Source: Zygaena filipendulae (taxonomy: Eukaryota; Arthropoda; Insecta; Lepidoptera; Zygaenidae). From it: a DNA stretch of 64,000 nucleotides. Under the pieces are notes generated by a model. It saw only the letters and a program-made list of their open reading frames with translations. It did not search any database and was not told the origin of the DNA. The position numbers were made by a program, and so were the translations under genes. The first letter of the stretch is position 1. Each line of letters starts with the position of its first letter. The stretch is from positions 62,001 to 126,000 of the forward strand of contig CAJRBF020000003.1 of assembly GCA_907165275.2 (NCBI GenBank), read 5' to 3'. Positions 20,464 through 35,322 of this stretch are shown here, piece by piece.

Positions 20464-21561
20464 ATAACTTAAAAAACGGAATTAATAATTGAATTAGGCA
20501 CTATGCGGATTTTTCTAAGACGATGAAATATTAAAAATTACCAAAATATTAATAAATAAATATGCGGGGGTGAGTTTAGGGGTTGCGGATAGACAAACAA
20601 CAGCGAAAACCAGTTCGAAAACACCAAAAAAGCGACGTAGTTTGTTATATTATTGATATTAATATCGATTGTCGCTTCGAACACGCGTTTACTTAGGTAG
20701 CCTCGGGTGCGCGGAGGGGGTAGGTATTTGCGGATGACGTAATAAAATTAGGCGTTTTTTCGCTTCGCCGCGGTCGGAATCGAGTGCGGAGGGTGTCAAT
20801 CGACGCGGGGGATGTTCCTCTAGGTATTTTATAGGAAAAACTTTGCGGCCAAACCTCCAGAAAGCGTGAAATTTTGAAGAAAAGTAAACATTTTTGCAAA
20901 AATCCCAGAAATTTGGATAATTCCTGCGCCGATGCGGCCAGGAAAGGTGTCGAAAACGAAAAGAGCGTTAAACAACGCCGGACCAGCAACGAAACACTTA
21001 TAAAAAACAACCAAATAACTTAAAAAACGGAATTAATAATTCCATCACTATGCGGATTTTCTAAGTCGATGAAATATTAAAAATTTCCAAAATATTAATA
21101 AATAAATATGCGGGGTGAGTTTAGGGGTTGCGGATAGACAAACAACAGCGAAAACCAGTTCGAAAACACCAAAAAAGCGACGTAGTTTGTTATTTTATTG
21201 ATATTAATATCGATTGTCGCTTCAAACACGAGTTTACTTAGGTAGCCTCGGGTGGGCGGAGGGGGGGTATGTATTTGCTGATGACGTAATAAAATTTGGC
21301 GTTTTTCTGCTTCGCTGCGGTCGGAATCGAGCGCGGAGGGTATCAATCGACGCGGGGGATGTTCCTCTAGGTATTTTATAGGAAAAACTTTGCGGCCAAA
21401 CCTCCCGAAAGCGTAAAATTTTGAAGAAAAGTAAACATTTTTGCAAAATTCCCAGAAATTTGGATAATTCCTGCGCCGATGCGGCCAGGAAGGGTGTCGA
21501 AAACGAAAAGAGCGTTAAACAACGCCGGACCAGCAACGAAACACTTATAAAAAACAACCAA

Positions 21562-23596
21562 ATAACTTAAAAAAACGGAATTAATAATTCAATTACTATG
21601 CGGGTTTTTCCAAGTCGATGAAATATTAAAAATTACCAAAATATTAATCAATAAATATGCGGGGGTGAGTTTAGGGGTTGCGGATAGACAAACAACAGCG
21701 AAAACCAGTTCGAAAACACCAAAAAAGCGACGTAGTTTGTTATTTTATTGATATTAATATCGATTGTCGCTTCAAACACGCGTTTACTTAGGTAGCCTCG
21801 GGTGCGCGAAGGGGGTAGGTATTTACGGATGACGTCATAAAATTTGGCGTTTTTTCGCTTCGCCGCGGTCGGAATCGAGGGCGGAGGGTGTCAATCGACG
21901 CGGGGGATGTTCCTCTAGGTATTTTATAGGAAAAACTTTGCGGCCAAACCTCCCGAAAGCGTAAAATTTTGAAGAAAAGTAAACATTTTGCAAAAATCCC
22001 AGAAATTTGGATAATTCCTGCGCCGATGCGGCCAGGAAAGGTGTCGAAAACGAAAAGAGCGTTGAACAACGCCGGACCAGCAACGAAACACTTATAAAAA
22101 ACAACCAAATAACTTAAAAAACGGAATTAATAATTCAATTACTATGCGGATTTTCTAAGTCGATGAAATATTAAAAATTACCAAAATATTAATAAATAAA
22201 TATGCGAGGGTGAGTTTAGGGGTTGCGGATAGACAAATAACAGCGAAAACCAGTTCGCCGCGGTCGGAATCGAGCGCGGAGGGTGTCAATCGACGCGGGG
22301 GATGTTCCTCTAGGTATTTTATAGGAAAAACTTTGCGGCCAAACCTCCCGAAAGCGTAAAATTTTGAAGAAAAGTAAAAATTTTTGCAAAAATCCCAGAA
22401 ATTTGGATAATTCCTGCGCCGATGCGGCCAGGAAGGGTGTCGAAAACGAAAAGAGCGTTAAACAACGCCGGACCAGCAACGAAACACTTATAAAAAACAA
22501 CCAAATAATTTAAACAACGGAATTAATAATTCAATTACTATGCGGATTTTTCTAAGTCGATGAAATATTAAAAATTACCAAAATATTAATAAATAAATAT
22601 GCGGGGGTGAGTTTAGGGGTTGCGGATAGACAAACAACAGCGAAAACCAGTTCGAAAACACCAAAAAAACCAAGTAATTTGTTATTTTATTGATATTAAT
22701 ATCGATTGTCGCTTCAAACACGCGTTTACTTAGGTAGCCTCGGGTGCGCGAAGGGGGTAGGTATTTGCGGATGACGTCATAAAATTTGGCGTTTTTTCGC
22801 TTCGCCGCGGTCGGAATCGAGGCCGGAGGGTGTCAATCGACGCGGGGGATGTTCCTCTAGGTATTTTATAAGAAAAACTTTGCGGCCAAACCTCCCGAAA
22901 GCGTTAAATTTTGAAGAAAAGTAAACATTTTGCAAAAATCCCAGAAATTTGGATAATTCCTGCGCCGATGCGGCCAGGAAAGGTGTCGAAAACGAAAAGA
23001 GCGTTGAACAACGCCGGACCAGCAACGAAACACTTATAAAAAACAACCAAATAACTTAAAAAACGGAATTAATAATTCAATTACTATGCGGATTTTCTAA
23101 GTCGATGAAATATTAAAAATTACCAAAATATTAATAAATAAATATGCGGGGTGAGTTTAGGGGTTGCGGATAGACAAACAACAGCGAAAACCAGTTCGAA
23201 AACACCAAAAAAGCGACGTAGTTTGTTATTTTATTGATATTAATATCGATTGTCGCTTCAAACACGCGTTTACTTAGGTAGCCTCGGGTGCGCGGAGGGG
23301 GTAGGTATTTGCGGATGACGTAATAAAATTTGGCGTTTTTTTCGCTTCGCCGCGGTCGGAATCGAGGGCGGAGGGTGTCAATCGACGCGGGGGATGTTCC
23401 TCTAGGTATTTTATAGGAAAAACTTTTCGGCCATACCTCCCGAAAGCGTTAAATTTTGAAGAAAAGTAAACATTTTTGCAAAAATCCCAGAAATTTGGAT
23501 AATTCCTGCGCCGATGCGGCCAGGAAGGGTGTCGAAAACGAAAAGAGCGTTAAACAACGCCGGACCAGCAACGAAACACTTATAAAAAACAACCAA
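21562..23596 (-). repeat. Higher-order core e-S-a-b, instance 2
   Basis: Anchors 22108, 22504, 23050 and 23596. Same four types in the same order as instance 1, with only scattered substitutions. It lies 3132 bp from instance 1, measured S to S. Followed by c, d, f, g, h. Confidence 0.85.
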
Positions 23597-26500
23597 ATAA
23601 CTTAAAAAACGGAATTAATAATTGAATTAGGCACTATGCGGATTTTTCTAAGACGATGAAATATTAAAAATTACCAAAATATTAATAAATAAATATGCGG
23701 GGGTGAGTTTAGGGGTTGCGGATAGACAAACAACAGCGAAAACCAGTTCTAAAACACCAAAAAAGCGACGTAGTTTGTTATATTATTGATATTAATATCG
23801 ATTGTCGCTTCGAACACGCGTTTACTTAGGTAGCCTCGGGTGCGCGGAGGGGGTAGGTATTTGCGGATGACGTAATAAAATTAGGCGTTTTTTCGCTTCG
23901 CCGCGGTCGGAATCGAGTGCGGAGGGTGTCAATCGACGCGGGGGATGTTCCTCTAGGTATTTTATAGGAAAAACTTTGCGGCCAAACCTCCAGAAAGCGT
24001 GAAATTTTGAAGAAAAGTAAACATTTTTGCAAAAATCCCAGAAATTTGGATAATTCCTGCGCCGATGCGGCCAGGAAAGGTGTCGAAAACGAAAAGAGCG
24101 TTAAACAACGCCGGACCAGCAACGAAACACTTATAAAAAACAACCAAATAACTTAAAAAACGGAATTAATAATTCCATCACTATGCGGATTTTCTAAGTC
24201 GATGAAATATTAAAAATTTCCAAAATATTAATAAATAAATATGCGGGGTGAGTTTAGGGGTTGCGGATAGACAAACAACAGCGAAAACCAGTTCGAAAAC
24301 ACCAAAAAAGCGACGTAGTTTGTTATTTTATTGATATTAATATCGATTGTCGCTTCAAACACGAGTTTACTTAGGTAGCCTCGGGTGGGCGGAGGGGGGG
24401 TATGTATTTGCTGATGACGTAATAAAATTTGGCGTTTTTCTGCTTCGCTGCGGTCGGAATCGAGCGCGGAGGGTATCAATCGACGCGGGGGATGTTCCTC
24501 TAGGTATTTTATAGGAAAAACTTTGCGGCCAAACCTCCCGAAAGCGTAAAATTTTGAAGAAAAGTAAACATTTTTGCAAAATTCCCAGAAATTTGGATAA
24601 TTCCTGCGCCGATGCGGCCAGGAAGGGTGTCGAAAACGAGAAGAGCGTTAAACAACGCCGGACCAGCAACGAAACACTTATAAAAAACAACCAAATAACT
24701 TAAAAAAACGGAATTAATAATTCAATTACTATGCGGGTTTTTCCAAGTCGATGAAATATTAAAAATTACCAAAATATTAATCAATAAATATGCGGGGGTG
24801 AGTTTAGGGGTTGCGGATAGACAAACAACAGCGAAAACCAGTTCCAAAACACCAAAAAAGCGACGTAGTTTGTTATTTTATTGATATTAATATCGATTGT
24901 CGCTTCAAGCACGCGTTTACTTAGGTAGCCTCGGGTGCGCGGAAGGGGTAGGTATTTGCGGATGACGTAATAAAATTTGGCGTTTTTTTGCTTCGCCGCG
25001 GTCGGAATCGAGCGCGGAGGGTGTCAATCGACGCGGGGGATGTTCCTCTAGGTATTTTATAGGAAAAACTTTGCGGCCAAACCTCCCGAAAGCGTAAAAT
25101 TTTGAAGAGAAGTATAAATTTTTGCAAAAATCCCAGAAATTTGGATGATTCCTGCGCCGATGCGGTCAGGAAGGGTGTCGAAAACGAAAAGAGCGTTAAA
25201 CAACGCCGGACCAGCAACGAAACACTTATAAAAAACAACCAAATAACTTAAAAAACGGAATTAATAATTCCATCACTATGCGGATTTTTTAAGTCGATGA
25301 AATATTAAAAATTACCAAAATATTAATAAATAAATATGCGGGGGTGAGTTTAGGGGTTGCGGATAGACAAACAACAGCGAAAACCAGTTCTAAAACACCA
25401 AAAAAGCGACGTAGTTTGTTATATTATTGATATTAATATCGATTGTCGCTTCGAACACGCGTTTACTTAGGTAGCCTCGGGTGCGCGGAGGGGGTAGGTA
25501 TTTGCGGATGACGTAATAAAATTAGGCGTTTTTTCGCTTCGCCGCGGTCGGAATCGAGTGCGGAGGGTGTCAATCGACGCGGGGGATGTTCCTCTAGGTA
25601 TTTTATAGGAAAAACTTTGCAGCCAAACCTCCCGAAAGCGTAAAATTTTGAAGAAAAGTATAAATTTTTGCAAAAATCCCAGAAATTTGGATAATTCCTG
25701 CGCCGATGCGGCCAGGAAGGGTGTCGAAAACGAAAAGAGCGTTAAACAACGCCGGACCAGCAACGAAACACTTATAAAAAACAACCAAATAACTTAAAAA
25801 ACGGAATTAATAATTCAATCACTATGCGGATTTTCTAAGTCGATGAAATATTAAAAATTACCAAAATATTAATAAATAAATATGCGGGGGTGAGTTTAGA
25901 GGTTGCGGATAGACAAACAACAGCGAAAACCAGTCCGAAAACACCAAAAAAGCGACGTAGTTTGTTATTTTATTGATATTAATATCGATTGTCGCTTCAA
26001 ACACGCGTTTACTTAGGTAGCCTCGGGTGCGCGAAGGGGGTAGGTATTTGCGGATGACGTAATAACATTAGGCGTTTTTTCGCTTCGCCGCGGTCGGAAT
26101 CGAGTGCGGAGGGTGTCAATCGACGCGGGGGATGTTCCTCTAGGTATTTTATAGGAAAAACTTTGCGGCCAAACCTCCAGAAAGCGTAAAATTTTGAAGA
26201 AAAGTAAACATTTTTGCAAAAATCCCAGAAATTTGGATAATTCCTGCGCCGATGCGGCCAGGAAGGGTGTCGAAAACGAAAAGAGCGTTAAACAACGCCG
26301 GACCAGCAACGAAACACTTATAAAAAACAACCAAATAACTTAAAAAACGGAATTAATAATTCCATCACTATGCGGATTTTTTAAGTCGATGAAATATTAA
26401 AAATTACCAAAATATTAATAAATAAATATGCGGGGGTGAGTTTAGGGGTTGCGGATAGACAAACAACAGCGAAAACCAGTTCGAAAACACCAAAAAAGCG

Positions 26501-28520
26501 ACGTAGTTTGTTATTTTATTGATATTAATATCGATTGTCGCTTCAAACACGCGTTTACTTAGGTAGCCTCGGGTGCGCGAAGGGGGTAGGTATTTACGGA
26601 TGACGTCATAAAATTTGGCGTTTTTTCGCTTCGCCGCGGTCGGAATCGAGGGCGGAGGGTGTCAATCGACGCGGGGGATGTTCCTCTAGGTATTTTATAG
26701 GAAAAACTTTGCGGCCAAACCTCCCGAAAGCGTAAAATTTTGAAGAAAAGTAAACATTTTTGCAAAATTCCCAGAAATTTGGATAATTCCTGCGCCGATG
26801 CGGCCAGGAAGGGTGTCGAAAACGAGAAGAGCGTTAAACAACGCCGGACCAGCAACGAAACACTTATAAAAAACAACCAAATAACTTAAAAAAACGGAAT
26901 TAATAATTCAATTACTATGCGGGTTTTTCCAAGTCGATGAAATATTAAAAATTACCAAAATATTAATCAATAAATATGCGGGGGTGAGTTTAGGGGTTGC
27001 GGATAGACAAACAACAGCGAAAACCAGTTCCAAAACACCAAAAAAGCGACGTAGTTTGTTATTTTATTGATATTAATATCGATTGTCGCTTCAAGCACGC
27101 GTTTACTTAGGTAGCCTCGGGTGCGCGGAAGGGGTAGGTATTTGCGGATGACGTAATAAAATTTGGCGTTTTTTTGCTTCGCCGCGGTCGGAATCGAGCG
27201 CGGAGGGTGTCAATCGACGCGGGGGATGTTCCTCTAGGTATTTTATAGGAAAAACTTTGCGGCCAAACCTCCCGAAAGCGTAAAATTTTGAAGAGAAGTA
27301 TAAATTTTTGCAAAAATCCCAGAAATTTGGATGATTCCTGCGCCGATGCGGTCAGGAAGGGTGTCGAAAACGAAAAGAGCGTTAAACAACGCCGGACCAG
27401 CAACGAAACACTTATAAAAAACAACCAAATAACTTAAAAAACGGAATTAATAATTCCATCACTATGCGGATTTTTTAAGTCGATGAAATATTAAAAATTA
27501 CCAAAATATTAATAAATAAATATGCGGGGGTGAGTTTAGGGGTTGCGGATAGACAAACAACAGCGAAAACCAGTTCTAAAACACCAAAAAAGCGACGTAG
27601 TTTGTTATATTATTGATATTAATATCGATTGTCGCTTCGAACACGCGTTTACTTAGGTAGCCTCGGGTGCGCGGAGGGGGTAGGTATTTGCGGATGACGT
27701 AATAAAATTAGGCGTTTTTTCGCTTCGCCGCGGTCGGAATCGAGTGCGGAGGGTGTCAATCGACGCGGGGGATGTTCCTCTAGGTATTTTATAGGAAAAA
27801 CTTTGCAGCCAAACCTCCCGAAAGCGTAAAATTTTGAAGAAAAGTATAAATTTTTGCAAAAATCCCAGAAATTTGGATAATTCCTGCGCCGATGCGGCCA
27901 GGAAGGGTGTCGAAAACGAAAAGAGCGTTAAACAACGCCGGACCAGCAACGAAACACTTATAAAAAACAACCAAATAACTTAAAAAACGGAATTAATAAT
28001 TCAATCACTATGCGGATTTTCTAAGTCGATGAAATATTAAAAATTACCAAAATATTAATAAATAAATATGCGGGGGTGAGTTTAGAGGTTGCGGATAGAC
28101 AAACAACAGCGAAAACCAGTCCGAAAACACCAAAAAAGCGACGTAGTTTGTTATTTTATTGATATTAATATCGATTGTCGCTTCAAACACGCGTTTACTT
28201 AGGTAGCCTCGGGTGCGCGAAGGGGGTAGGTATTTGCGGATGACGTAATAACATTAGGCGTTTTTTCGCTTCGCCGCGGTCGGAATCGAGTGCGGAGGGT
28301 GTCAATCGACGCGGGGGATGTTCCTCTAGGTATTTTATAGGAAAAACTTTGCGGCCAAACCTCCAGAAAGCGTAAAATTTTGAAGAAAAGTAAACATTTT
28401 TGCAAAAATCCCAGAAATTTGGATAATTCCTGCGCCGATGCGGCCAGGAAGGGTGTCGAAAACGAAAAGAGCGTTAAACAACGCCGGACCAGCAACGAAA
28501 CACTTATAAAAAACAACCAA

Positions 28521-30552
28521 ATAACTTAAAAAACGGAATTAATAATTCCATCACTATGCGGATTTTTTAAGTCGATGAAATATTAAAAATTACCAAAATA
28601 TTAATAAATAAATATGCGGGGGTGAGTTTAGGGGTTGCGGATAGACAAACAACAGCGAAAACCAGTTCGAAAACACCAAAAAAGCGACGTAGTTTGTTAT
28701 TTTATTGATATTAATATCGATTGTCGCTTCAAACACGCGTTTACTTAGGTAGCCTCGGGTGCGCGAAGGGGGTAGGTATTTACGGATGACGTCATAAAAT
28801 TTGGCGTTTTTTCGCTTCGCCGCGGTCGGAATCGAGGGCGGAGGGTGTCAATCGACGCGGGGGATGTTCCTCTAGGTATTTTATAGGAAAAACTTTGCGG
28901 CCAAACCTCCCGAAAGCGTAAAATTTTGAAGAAAAGTAAACATTTTGCAAAAATCCCAGAAATTTGGATAATTCCTGCGCCGATGCGGCCAGGAAAGGTG
29001 TCGAAAACGAAAAGAGCGTTGAACAACGCCGGACCAGCAACGAAACACTTATAAAAAACAACCAAATAACTTAAAAAACGGAATTAATAATTCAATTACT
29101 ATGCGGATTTTCTAAGTCGATGAAATATTAAAAATTACCAAAATATTAATAAATAAATATGCGAGGGTGAGTTTAGGGGTTGCGGATAGACAAATAACAG
29201 CGAAAACCAGTTCGCCGCGGTCGGAATCGAGCGCGGAGGGTGTCAATCGACGCGGGGGATGTTCCTCTAGGTATTTTATAGGAAAAACTTTGCGGCCAAA
29301 CCTCCCGAAAGCGTAAAATTTTGAAGAAAAGTAAAAATTTTTGCAAAAATCCCAGAAATTTGGATAATTCCTGCGCCGATGCGGCCAGGAAGGGTGTCGA
29401 AAACGAAAAGAGCGTTAAACAACGCCGGACCAGCAACGAAACACTTATAAAAAACAACCAAATAATTTAAACAACGGAATTAATAATTCAATTACTATGC
29501 GGATTTTTCTAAGTCGATGAAATATTAAAAATTACCAAAATATTAATAAATAAATATGCGGGGGTGAGTTTAGGGGTTGCGGATAGACAAACAACAGCGA
29601 AAACCAGTTCGAAAACACCAAAAAAACCAAGTAATTTGTTATTTTATTGATATTAATATCGATTGTCGCTTCAAACACGCGTTTACTTAGGTAGCCTCGG
29701 GTGCGCGAAGGGGGTAGGTATTTGCGGATGACGTCATAAAATTTGGCGTTTTTTCGCTTCGCCGCGGTCGGAATCGAGGCCGGAGGGTGTCAATCGACGC
29801 GGGGGATGTTCCTCTAGGTATTTTATAAGAAAAACTTTGCGGCCAAACCTCCCGAAAGCGTTAAATTTTGAAGAAAAGTAAACATTTTGCAAAAATCCCA
29901 GAAATTTGGATAATTCCTGCGCCGATGCGGCCAGGAAAGGTGTCGAAAACGAAAAGAGCGTTGAACAACGCCGGACCAGCAACGAAACACTTATAAAAAA
30001 CAACCAAATAACTTAAAAAACGGAATTAATAATTCAATTACTATGCGGATTTTCTAAGTCGATGAAATATTAAAAATTACCAAAATATTAATAAATAAAT
30101 ATGCGGGGTGAGTTTAGGGGTTGCGGATAGACAAACAACAGCGAAAACCAGTTCGAAAACACCAAAAAAGCGACGTAGTTTGTTATTTTATTGATATTAA
30201 TATCGATTGTCGCTTCAAACACGCGTTTACTTAGGTAGCCTCGGGTGCGCGGAGGGGGTAGGTATTTGCGGATGACGTAATAAAATTTGGCGTTTTTTCG
30301 CTTCGCCGCGGTCGGAATCGAGGGCGGAGGGTGTCAATCGACGCGGGGGATGTTCCTCTAGGTATTTTATAGGAAAAACTTTTCGGCCATACCTCCCGAA
30401 AGCGTTAAATTTTGAAGAAAAGTAAACATTTTTGCAAAAATCCCAGAAATTTGGATAATTCCTGCGCCGATGCGGCCAGGAAAGGTGTCGAAAACGAAAA
30501 GAGCGTTAAACAACGCCGGACCAGCAACGAAACACTTATAAAAAACAACCAA
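28521..30552 (-). repeat. Higher-order core e-S-a-b, instance 3
   Basis: Anchors 29065, 29461, 30007 and 30552. Followed directly by g and h, not by c. The b-to-g junction is therefore novel compared with instances 1 and 2. Confidence 0.85.
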
Positions 30553-31644
30553 ATAACTTAAAAAACGGAATTAATAATTCCATCACTATGCGGATTTTTT
30601 AAGTCGATGAAATATTAAAAATTACCAAAATATTAATAAATAAATATGCGGGGGTGAGTTTAGGGGTTGCGGATAGACAAACAACAGCGAAAACCAGTTC
30701 TAAAACACCAAAAAAGCGACGTAGTTTGTTATATTATTGATATTAATATCGATTGTCGCTTCGAACACGCGTTTACTTAGGTAGCCTCGGGTGCGCGGAG
30801 GGGGTAGGTATTTGCGGATGACGTAATAAAATTAGGCGTTTTTTCGCTTCGCCGCGGTCGGAATCGAGTGCGGAGGGTGTCAATCGACGCGGGGGATGTT
30901 CCTCTAGGTATTTTATAGGAAAAACTTTGCAGCCAAACCTCCCGAAAGCGTAAAATTTTGAAGAAAAGTATAAATTTTTGCAAAAATCCCAGAAATTTGG
31001 ATAATTCCTGCGCCGATGCGGCCAGGAAGGGTGTCGAAAACGAAAAGAGCGTTAAACAACGCCGGACCAGCAACGAAACACTTATAAAAAACAACCAAAT
31101 AACTTAAACAACGGAATTAATAATTCAATCACTATGCGGATTTTCTAAGTCGATGAAATATTAAAAATTACCAAAATATTAATAAATAAATATGCGGGGG
31201 TGAGTTTAGAGGTTGCGGATAGACAAACAACAGCGAAAACCAGTCCGAAAACACCAAAAAAGCGACGTAGTTTGTTATTTTATTGATATTAATATCGATT
31301 GTCGCTTCAAACACGCGTTTACTTAGGTAGCCTCGGGTGCGCGAAGGGGGTAGGTATTTGCGGATGACGTAATAACATTAGGCGTTTTTTCGCTTCGCCG
31401 CGGTCGGAATCGAGTGCGGAGGGTGTCAATCGACGCGGGGGATGTTCCTCTAGGTATTTTATAGGAAAAACTTTGCGGCCAAACCTCCAGAAAGCGTAAA
31501 ATTTTGAAGAAAAGTAAACATTTTTGCAAAAATCCCAGAAATTTGGATAATTCCTGCGCCGATGCGGCCAGGAAGGGTGTCGAAAACGAAAAGAGCGTTA
31601 AACAACGCCGGACCAGCAACGAAACACTTATAAAAAACAACCAA

Positions 31645-33676
31645 ATAACTTAAAAAACGGAATTAATAATTCCATCACTATGCGGATTTTTTAAGTCGAT
31701 GAAATATTAAAAATTACCAAAATATTAATAAATAAATATGCGGGGGTGAGTTTAGGGGTTGCGGATAGACAAACAACAGCGAAAACCAGTTCGAAAACAC
31801 CAAAAAAGCGACGTAGTTTGTTATTTTATTGATATTAATATCGATTGTCGCTTCAAACACGCGTTTACTTAGGTAGCCTCGGGTGCGCGAAGGGGGTAGG
31901 TATTTGCGGATGACGTCATAAAATTTAGCGTTTTTTCGCTTCGCCGCGGTCGGAATCGAGGGCGGAGGGTGTCAATCGACGCGGGGGATGTTCCTCTAGG
32001 TATTTTATAGGAAAAACTTTGCGGCCAAACCTCCCGAAAGCGTAAAATTTTGAAGAAAAGTAAACATTTTGCAAAAATCCCAGAAATTTGGATAATTCCT
32101 GCGCCGATGCGGCCAGGAAAGGTGTCGAAAACGAAAAGAGCGTTGAACAACGCCGGACCAGCAACGAAACACTTATAAAAAACAACCAAATAACTTAAAA
32201 AACGGAATTAATAATTCAATTACTATGCGGATTTTCTAAGTCGATGAAATATTAAAAATTACCAAAATATTAATAAATAAATATGCGAGGGTGAGTTTAG
32301 GGGTTGCGGATAGACAAATAACAGCGAAAACCAGTTCGCCGCGGTCGGAATCGAGCGCGGAGGGTGTCAATCGACGCGGGGGATGTTCCTCTAGGTATTT
32401 TATAGGAAAAACTTTGCGGCCAAACCTCCCGAAAGCGTAAAATTTTGAAGAAAAGTAAAAATTTTTGCAAAAATCCCAGAAATTTGGATAATTCCTGCGC
32501 CGATGCGGCCAGGAAGGGTGTCGAAAACGAAAAGAGCGTTAAACAACGCCGGACCAGCAACGAAACACTTATAAAAAACAACCAAATAATTTAAACAACG
32601 GAATTAATAATTCAATTACTATGCGGATTTTTCTAAGTCGATGAAATATTAAAAATTACCAAAATATTAATAAATAAATATGCGGGGGTGAGTTTAGGGG
32701 TTGCGGATAGACAAACAACAGCGAAAACCAGTTCGAAAACACCAAAAAAACCAAGTAATTTGTTATTTTATTGATATTAATATCGATTGTCGCTTCAAAC
32801 ACGCGTTTACTTAGGTAGCCTCGGGTGCGCGAAGGGGGTAGGTATTTGCGGATGACGTCATAAAATTTGGCGTTTTTTCGCTTCGCCGCGGTCGGAATCG
32901 AGGCCGGAGGGTGTCAATCGACGCGGGGGATGTTCCTCTAGGTATTTTATAAGAAAAACTTTGCGGCCAAACCTCCCGAAAGCGTTAAATTTTGAAGAAA
33001 AGTAAACATTTTGCAAAAATCCCAGAAATTTGGATAATTCCTGCGCCGATGCGGCCAGGAAAGGTGTCGAAAACGAAAAGAGCGTTGAACAACGCCGGAC
33101 CAGCAACGAAACACTTATAAAAAACAACCAAATAACTTAAAAAACGGAATTAATAATTCAATTACTATGCGGATTTTCTAAGTCGATGAAATATTAAAAA
33201 TTACCAAAATATTAATAAATAAATATGCGGGGTGAGTTTAGGGGTTGCGGATAGACAAACAACAGCGAAAACCAGTTCGAAAACACCAAAAAAGCGACGT
33301 AGTTTGTTATTTTATTGATATTAATATCGATTGTCGCTTCAAACACGCGTTTACTTAGGTAGCCTCGGGTGCGCGGAGGGGGTAGGTATTTGCGGATGAC
33401 GTAATAAAATTTGGCGTTTTTTCGCTTCGCCGCGGTCGGAATCGAGGGCGGAGGGTGTCAATCGACGCGGGGGATGTTCCTCTAGGTATTTTATAGGAAA
33501 AACTTTTCGGCCATACCTCCCGAAAGCGTTAAATTTTGAAGAAAAGTAAACATTTTTGCAAAAATCCCAGAAATTTGGATAATTCCTGCGCCGATGCGGC
33601 CAGGAAAGGTGTCGAAAACGAAAAGAGCGTTAAACAACGCCGGACCAGCAACGAAACACTTATAAAAAACAACCAA
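31645..33676 (-). repeat. Higher-order core e-S-a-b, instance 4
   Basis: Anchors 32189, 32585, 33131 and 33676. Followed by c, d and f, then by the next e. Confidence 0.85.
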
Positions 33677-35322
33677 ATAACTTAAAAAACGGAATTAATA
33701 ATTGAATTAGGCACTATGCGGATTTTTCTAAGACGATGAAATATTAAAAATTACCAAAATATTAATAAATAAATATGCGGGGGTGAGTTTAGGGGTTGCG
33801 GATAGACAAACAACAGCGAAAACCAGTTCTAAAACACCAAAAAAGCGACGTAGTTTGTTATATTATTGATATTAATATCGATTGTCGCTTCGAACACGCG
33901 TTTACTTAGGTAGCCTCGGGTGCGCGGAGGGGGTAGGTATTTGCGGATGACGTAATAAAATTAGGCGTTTTTTCGCTTCGCCGCGGTCGGAATCGAGTGC
34001 GGAGGGTGTCAATCGACGCGGGGGATGTTCCTCTAGGTATTTTATAGGAAAAACTTTGCGGCCAAACCTCCAGAAAGCGTGAAATTTTGAAGAAAAGTAA
34101 ACATTTTTGCAAAAATCCCAGAAATTTGGATAATTCCTGCGCCGATGCGGCCAGGAAAGGTGTCGAAAACGAAAAGAGCGTTAAACAACGCCGGACCAGC
34201 AACGAAACACTTATAAAAAACAACCAAATAACTTAAAAAACGGAATTAATAATTCCATCACTATGCGGATTTTCTAAGTCGATGAAATATTAAAAATTAC
34301 CAAAATATTAATAAATAAATATGCGGGGTGAGTTTAGGGGTTGCGGATAGACAAACAACAGCGAAAACCAGTTCGAAAACACCAAAAAAGCGACGTAGTT
34401 TGTTATTTTATTGATATTAATATCGATTGTCGCTTCAAACACGAGTTTACTTAGGTAGCCTCGGGTGGGCGGAGGGGGGGTATGTATTTGCTGATGACGT
34501 AATAAAATTTGGCGTTTTTCTGCTTCGCTGCGGTCGGAATCGAGCGCGGAGGGTATCAATCGACGCGGGGGATGTTCCTCTAGGTATTTTATAGGAAAAA
34601 CTTTGCGGCCAAACCTCCCGAAAGCGTAAAATTTTGAAGAAAAGTAAACATTTTTGCAAAATTCCCAGAAATTTGGATAATTCCTGCGCCGATGCGGCCA
34701 GGAAGGGTGTCGAAAACGAGAAGAGCGTTAAACAACGCCGGACCAGCAACGAAACACTTATAAAAAACAACCAAATAACTTAAAAAAACGGAATTAATAA
34801 TTCAATTACTATGCGGGTTTTTCCAAGTCGATGAAATATTAAAAATTACCAAAATATTAATCAATAAATATGCGGGGGTGAGTTTAGGGGTTGCGGATAG
34901 ACAAACAACAGCGAAAACCAGTTCCAAAACACCAAAAAAGCGACGTAGTTTGTTATTTTATTGATATTAATATCGATTGTCGCTTCAAGCACGCGTTTAC
35001 TTAGGTAGCCTCGGGTGCGCGGAAGGGGTAGGTATTTGCGGATGACGTAATAAAATTTGGCGTTTTTTTGCTTCGCCGCGGTCGGAATCGAGCGCGGAGG
35101 GTGTCAATCGACGCGGGGGATGTTCCTCTAGGTATTTTATAGGAAAAACTTTGCGGCCAAACCTCCCGAAAGCGTAAAATTTTGAAGAGAAGTATAAATT
35201 TTTGCAAAAATCCCAGAAATTTGGATGATTCCTGCGCCGATGCGGTCAGGAAGGGTGTCGAAAACGAAAAGAGCGTTAAACAACGCCGGACCAGCAACGA
35301 AACACTTATAAAAAACAACCAA

